Source of the DNA: Phycisphaerales bacterium
Lineage (GTDB): Bacteria; Planctomycetota; Phycisphaerae; Phycisphaerales; UBA1924
Direction of reading: 5' to 3'
Length of the DNA: 9,346 nt
Assembly (NCBI GenBank): GCA_029260335.1
Contig: JAJDDL010000126.1
Coordinates: 1 to 9,346 of the forward strand
A model generated the notes under the pieces. It had not been told where the DNA came from. It did no database searches and saw only the letters and a list, made by a program, of their open reading frames with translations. The stretch's first letter is position 1; every line of letters starts with the position of its first letter. The position numbers and the translations under genes were made by a program. Below, piece by piece: positions 6,984 to 9,346 of this stretch.

Positions 6984-7831
6984 GGACCATCCCCTCGGTT
7001 ATCGCGATCGTCGGTCATGTCGGCATCATCCATAGGTGGATCGAGTTCCTCTTCCAACGCCCGGTCAAATGGATCCACTGGGCGAATCGGCTCCAGAGTG
7101 ACGCTGCCGGTCCATGGGTTGATCCTGATTTCGAGCATGGCACCCGACGGCGTGGTGAGAATCGGAGGCTCGCCCCCGATCACGCTGCCATCGGGCAGAA
7201 ACAACCCAATCGTGACCGGCCCTTCCTGGAGGTCATCAAACCCGAACCCGTTCATCTCATCCTGAAACCCGCTCAGCATCTCAGCATCCAGCGCGGCTTG
7301 CTCTTCGCGCCGGCCCGGCTCCATCAACTCCAGTGCTTCCTCGCGCTCCTCGGGAGTCATCCGCTCAAGCTTGTAGTTCCGCGGCAACGTCAGATAGATT
7401 CGACCCGGAGCGCGATCGTCCATCGTCGTCCGCTGGGTCGAATCCTCTTCGAACGCGATGCGGGTGGTATCGATCTCGCCCCGCGCCGAGTCTTCATCCT
7501 CGATCGCGAACGGATCTTCCACCGGCGCATCAAACGGCAACCCCACCAACTCGATCCTCCCCTCGTCGTTCTCCCGTGCGATCAACCGGAGCGGCTCACC
7601 TTCTCTGCGCGCATCCTCGCGTATGAGTGTGAGTGCGCTGCGCGTCTGGCGGATGGTCTCGTCGAACGTTGCCTCTCGCAACCGACCAAAGACCGCGACC
7701 GAAACCAGCGAGACGAGCGTGGTGGCCAGCGCCAACGCGATGAGGATCTCGAGCAAGGTGAATGCGCGCGCGTTCGCTCTCTGAGCAAACCCAGGGCGTT
7801 CCGCGCCAGAATCTCGCGTGCGAGACGGCAT
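6980..7831 (-). CDS. gspH: GspH-like minor pseudopilin with acidic insertion and tail
   Basis: Minor pseudopilin thought to connect the tip complex with the GspG shaft; 283 aa against about 170-200 for classical GspH. The leader of 23 residues (MPSRTRDSGAERPGFAQRAN...) ends in Ala-Arg-Ala. The prepilin helix is FTLLEILIALALATTLVSLV, with Glu at mature +5. The -1 residue is therefore Ala23, not Gly. After the amphipathic helix (ETIRQTRSALTLIREDAR) comes a short beta region (RIELVGLPFD). A long acidic segment follows at about 104-200, rich in Glu, Asp and Arg, and then a strand-rich end (VTIGLFLPDGSVIGGE and MLEIRINPWTGSVTLEPI) typical of the GspH fold. A C-terminal acidic tail at 252-283 includes DPPMDDADMTDD, resembling the GspK tail. 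The ATG follows gspG by 35 bases with GGAG ten bases upstream. It could be a generic minor pseudopilin; the H label comes from gene order. Confidence 0.75.
   Translation of the reverse strand: MPSRTRDSGAERPGFAQRANARAFTLLEILIALALATTLVSLVSVAVFGRLREATFDETIRQTRSALTLIREDARREGEPLRLIARENDEGRIELVGLPFDAPVEDPFAIEDEDSARGEIDTTRIAFEEDSTQRTTMDDRAPGRIYLTLPRNYKLERMTPEEREEALELMEPGRREEQAALDAEMLSGFQDEMNGFGFDDLQEGPVTIGLFLPDGSVIGGEPPILTTPSGAMLEIRINPWTGSVTLEPIRPVDPFDRALEEELDPPMDDADMTDDRDNRGDGP
6991..6995 (-). promoter_or_regulatory. Shine-Dalgarno supporting the TTG start of gspI
   Basis: AGGGG lies seven bases upstream of the TTG at 6983, at the end of gspH. Together with the TTGA overlap and the in-frame stop upstream, it makes the rare TTG start the only consistent choice. 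Confidence 0.5.
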
Positions 7832-7866
7832 CGGTAATCAGCTCCATCCGATTCGTGCCGACCTGC

Positions 7867-8379
7867 TCAGCCGCCCGATGGGGGCGGTGGGAGCATGTCG
7901 TCGCCGAAATCGTCCTCGTCGGATCCGATGGGCTTGACCGAATCTTCGATGTCGTCGTCGGTCTCCTCCTCGCCATCGGGCCCGAATGACCAGAGGCGAT
8001 AGCTGTTGAAGCTGAGCTGCTCGTAGCCCCACTCACTTCCCCAACGATCCTTCTCCATCTTGGCTTCGAGATACCCGCCCCACTTGTCCTCCAACTCGGG
8101 GTCATCGAGCATCGACTTATCCCAGAGGACCGAAACGCCCTCCTCGTCGGTGGGATAGCGGTCAAAGTGCAGATAGAACTGCCGCATACCGCTCTTGATC
8201 GTGTTCATGTCGGTCTTGCACAGATCGACCTTGGCCTCATCCCGGCGTTGGAACAACGCGACCCCCACCAGCCCCGACAGCGCGACGATGATCGCGATGA
8301 CGATCAGCACCTCGATGAGCGTGAACCCGCCGCGGCGCCGACACTTACCACCCATTCGACTTTGCATGGCCTTATCCAT
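7867..8379 (-). CDS. gspG: GspG, major pseudopilin with extended acidic C terminus
   Basis: Major pseudopilin, the subunit of the pseudopilus shaft; 170 aa against about 140-150 typically. The leader MDKAMQSRMGGKCRRRGG is cleaved after G18; the mature protein starts FTLIEVLIVIAIIVALSGLV with Glu at +5. The conserved GspG body follows: the second helix part with FQRRDEAKVDLCKTDMNTIK, then FDRYPTDEEGVSVL, and near the end KDRWGSEWGYEQLSFNSY and LWSFGPDGEEETDDDIED. The last of these corresponds to the calcium-binding loop of GspG. Beyond it lies an additional tail (147-170) with SDEDDFGDD and PPPPSGG. Three in-frame ATGs (8379, 8367, 8355) precede the cleavage site and none has a strong Shine-Dalgarno, so the start is uncertain; all give the same mature protein. 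It is the first gene after the 302-base spacer, so it may have its own promoter. Confidence 0.92.
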   Translation of the reverse strand: MDKAMQSRMGGKCRRRGGFTLIEVLIVIAIIVALSGLVGVALFQRRDEAKVDLCKTDMNTIKSGMRQFYLHFDRYPTDEEGVSVLWDKSMLDDPELEDKWGGYLEAKMEKDRWGSEWGYEQLSFNSYRLWSFGPDGEEETDDDIEDSVKPIGSDEDDFGDDMLPPPPSGG

Positions 8380-8395
8380 CCCTGTATTCTGAGAT

Positions 8396-8436
8396 CACCG
8401 GACAGAAATCAAACATCCCCAGTTCGTTGTCCGGCG
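8396..8436 (-). promoter_or_regulatory. Stem-loop in the gspG leader
   Basis: A perfect 7-bp inverted repeat, CCGGACA / TGTCCGG (arms 8428-8434 and 8398-8404), is extended on its outer side by a G-U and a C-G pair to nine pairs, with a 23-base loop. The 3' arm ends 16 bases before the gspG ATG at 8379. As RNA it could control access to the gspG start or act as a 5' stabiliser; as DNA it could be a spaced operator. Function is not established. Confidence 0.4.
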
Positions 8437-8492
8437 TCCAAAGATCCGTCTTGCCCACATCGGTCTAACGATGACCGCCCACACCCGATGCA

Positions 8493-8546
8493 CTAACCGG
8501 AGGGAATCCTCCGCATGTCATTCAAAAGTCTAGTAAACACTAGCAT
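8493..8546 (-). CDS. Possible 17-aa leader peptide upstream of gspG
   Basis: ATG at 8546 opens a 17-codon frame (MLVFTRLLNDMRRIPSG) ending in TAG at 8493-8495. It is preceded by AGGAGG at 8551-8556 with a four-base spacer, an ideal ribosome binding sequence and better than that of most genes in this operon. Its codons (CTA, AGA, TTG, AAT, ATT) are AT-ending, unlike the strongly GC-ending neighbours. A short leader peptide whose translation affects the downstream mRNA would fit, but AGGAGG is also half of an inverted repeat. The candidate promoter at 8537-8565 would start transcription downstream of this ATG, so both cannot act on the same transcript. Confidence 0.25.
   Translation of the reverse strand: MLVFTRLLNDMRRIPSG
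8498..8513 (-). promoter_or_regulatory. Small hairpin CGGAGG-ATTC-CCTCCG
   Basis: A perfect 6-bp stem with a four-base loop sits near the end of the small ORF. The 5' arm carries a Shine-Dalgarno-like GGAGG that would be hidden by the pairing. A GTG overlapping the TAG of the small ORF (TAGTG) opens a 32-codon frame to 8395, but its spacing from GGAGG is 14 bases and it has no recognisable content. Confidence 0.3.
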
Positions 8547-8561
8547 AACGCCTCCTGAGGC
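8530..8561. repeat. Two adjacent short palindromes in the AT-richer island
   Basis: Two small inverted repeats lie side by side: CTAGT-AAAC-ACTAG at 8530-8543 and GCCTC-CT-GAGGC at 8550-8561 (plus-strand reading). The first falls on the candidate -10 element and the second between -35 and -10. Paired palindromes overlapping a promoter are a common operator layout, though each arm is only five bases. Confidence 0.3.
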
Positions 8562-8565
8562 TCAA
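8537..8565 (-). promoter_or_regulatory. Candidate sigma-70-type promoter for gspG
   Basis: On the minus strand, TTGAGC (8560-8565) is separated by 17 bases from TAGTGT (8537-8542). The spacer ends in TGC, an extended -10 motif. Four of six positions match in each box. The region is the most AT-rich part of the spacer. Transcription would start near 8530 and give an approximately 150-base leader before gspG. An extra promoter here would let the major pseudopilin be made in excess of GspE and GspF. Planctomycetal promoters are poorly characterised, so this is tentative. Confidence 0.35.
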
Positions 8566-8570
8566 CCCCC

Positions 8571-8683
8571 AACAAGCCCCGGCCCGAATTCGGCCCACCT
8601 GCCTCCCCCAGCATCGGCAGACCTACGGCTCTGACAGTATTTCGAGATTCAGAGGTCCAAGTTCGGCCAAATCCGGGCTTGTT
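8571..8683 (-). promoter_or_regulatory. Foldable intergenic region after gspF (possible structured RNA)
   Basis: Starting inside the gspF stop codon, the transcript can fold into a closed branched structure. The outer stem pairs AACAAGCCC (8675-8683) with GGGCTTGTT (8571-8579), nine perfect pairs. After a GGATTT internal loop, GGCCGAA (8662-8668) pairs with TTCGGGCC (8581-8588) with one bulged G. Inside are CTCTGA (8649-8654) with TCAGAG (8629-8634), and CTGCC (8616-8620) with GGCAG (8599-8603). There is no T tract, so it is not a standard terminator. It may protect the 3' end of the upstream mRNA, or be a cis-regulatory RNA. A competing local palindrome at 8581-8596 uses part of the same sequence. 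Confidence 0.35.
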
Positions 8684-9346
8684 ACATGCCCGCGCTGAGT
8701 TTGGTCATGGGCAGGATCAATCCCGCAGCGACCAGCAGGATGACCCCGGCGATCATCGTGAGCAGCAGAGGTTCGATCAGCTTGACCGCCGCACTGAGCA
8801 ACCGGTCGATCCGCCGCTCAATCGTTTCGGCGATATTGATCAGCACCTCGTCGAGGTTGTTGGCGTCCTCGCCCACGGTGATCATCTCGATCACGTCGTC
8901 GGCGAACAGGCCCGAAGCCTCCAAAGGCGGGGTCAGTGCCTCGCCCGCACGCACCGCCTCCGTCGCGTCGTCGATCGCCTCTTCGAGCAGCACATTGCCC
9001 GCGGCGTCCTTGGCGATCTTCATCGACGCGAGCATCGGAACGCCATTGGCAAGCAGCGTGCCGAGCATCCGGCAGAAGCGAGCCGCGGCGATCGCGCGGG
9101 TCAACGGACCAATGACCGGGGCACGCGTCTTGGCAACACTCAACGCGCGAAGCACGCGAGGCTTCTTCGACAGCTGCCACAACGCAATGATGCCGCCCAC
9201 CAAACCCGCAAGCGTAAACAATCCATAGTCGCGCACGGCGCTGGAGATCGCGAGCACGAAGAGCGTCACCGCCGGCAACCCGCCTTCGATGCGCTCAAAC
9301 AGGGGCTTGAACATGGGCACGCCAAAGCCGAAGATCACGCCGAGCA
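8682..9346 (-). CDS. gspF: GspF, inner-membrane platform protein, C-terminal part
   Basis: Polytopic inner-membrane protein of the T2SS platform, related to PilC of type IV pili; it couples the ATPase GspE to pseudopilus growth. The window holds the last 220 residues and the frame continues beyond it. Visible parts in order are the end of a membrane segment (LGVIFGFGVPMFKPLFE), a hydrophobic pair of segments (LPAVTLFVLAISSAVRDYGL and FTLAGLVGGIIALWQL), and the second T2SSF domain. That domain has the signature FCRMLGTLLANGVPMLASMK, then VRAGEALTPPLEASGLF and IEMITVGEDANNLDEVL. The last membrane helix is LLLTMIAGVILLVAAGLILP. All the conserved T2SSF landmarks are present. The stop TAA at 8682-8684 is followed by a 302-base spacer, so gspG is not tightly coupled to it. 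Confidence 0.93.
   Translation of the reverse strand, partial: LGVIFGFGVPMFKPLFERIEGGLPAVTLFVLAISSAVRDYGLFTLAGLVGGIIALWQLSKKPRVLRALSVAKTRAPVIGPLTRAIAAARFCRMLGTLLANGVPMLASMKIAKDAAGNVLLEEAIDDATEAVRAGEALTPPLEASGLFADDVIEMITVGEDANNLDEVLINIAETIERRIDRLLSAAVKLIEPLLLTMIAGVILLVAAGLILPMTKLSAGM

Noticed and set aside
5662..8379. A type IV pilus locus instead of a T2SS
   Set aside because: The ordered set G-H-I-J-K with the GspG calcium-loop region and a GspK lacking Glu5 is specific to T2SS pseudopilins, although the L-M-D block is pilus-like in layout.
8395..8493. Thirty-two-codon GTG frame overlapping the small ORF stop (TAGTG)
   Set aside because: The nearest GGAGG is 14 bases away, the product is Arg/Trp-rich without a recognisable pattern, and it overlaps the gspG leader stem-loop.
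8581..8596. GGCCCGAATTCGGCCC palindrome as a rho-independent terminator of gspF
   Set aside because: The stem has a central mismatch, the AATT core leaves little loop, and no run of T follows on either strand.
1..9346. Mobile elements, CRISPR arrays, tRNA or rRNA genes, phage genes
   Set aside because: No transposase-like frame, regularly spaced repeats, terminal inverted repeats or RNA-gene signature was seen; every long frame belongs to the secretion operon.

Overview
The window is almost entirely one type II secretion system (T2SS) operon read on the minus strand. It is high in G+C and tightly packed. In transcription order, from high to low coordinates, it holds gspF (3' part), a 302-base structured spacer, gspG, gspH, gspI, gspJ, gspK, gspL, gspM and gspD (5' part). 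The combination of a large acidic GspK, a PilM/PilN-like GspL, a GspM with a C-terminal GspC/PilP-like domain and a secretin with many N domains is unlike the proteobacterial model systems. It suggests a Planctomycetota-type (possibly Phycisphaerae) or related PVC bacterium. That taxonomic guess is inference from architecture and composition only.

Layout: 8682-9346 is the C-terminal part of the inner-membrane platform protein GspF. 8380-8681 has no long gene but contains several inverted repeats, a candidate internal promoter and a 17-codon ORF behind a perfect Shine-Dalgarno. From 8379 to 5662 lie the major pseudopilin GspG and the minor pseudopilins GspH, GspI and GspJ, and 5665-3959 is the tip pseudopilin GspK. 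3959-1477 encodes the inner-membrane assembly proteins GspL and GspM. 1410-1 encodes the signal peptide and N-domain array of the outer-membrane secretin GspD, whose membrane ring lies beyond the window. The genes from gspH to gspM overlap by 1-4 bases, implying translational coupling. gspI starts at TTG, gspJ at GTG, and gspL probably at an internal ATG.

How they work together: GspF, GspL and GspM (with GspE, presumably upstream) form the inner-membrane motor platform that assembles GspG into a pseudopilus. GspH, I, J and K form its tip, and GspD is the exit channel. No separate gspC is seen. The C-terminal domain of GspM looks like the GspC homology region / PilP domain that normally contacts the secretin N0 domain. 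The block L-M-D therefore reads as PilM+PilN, PilO+PilP, PilQ.

The most unusual features are this apparent GspM-GspC/PilP fusion, acidic extensions on four of the five pseudopilins (strikingly the DPMDDP repeats of GspK), the multi-N-domain secretin, an Ala rather than Gly before the GspH cleavage site, and the structured gspF-gspG spacer. No mobile element, CRISPR array, tRNA or rRNA was seen.
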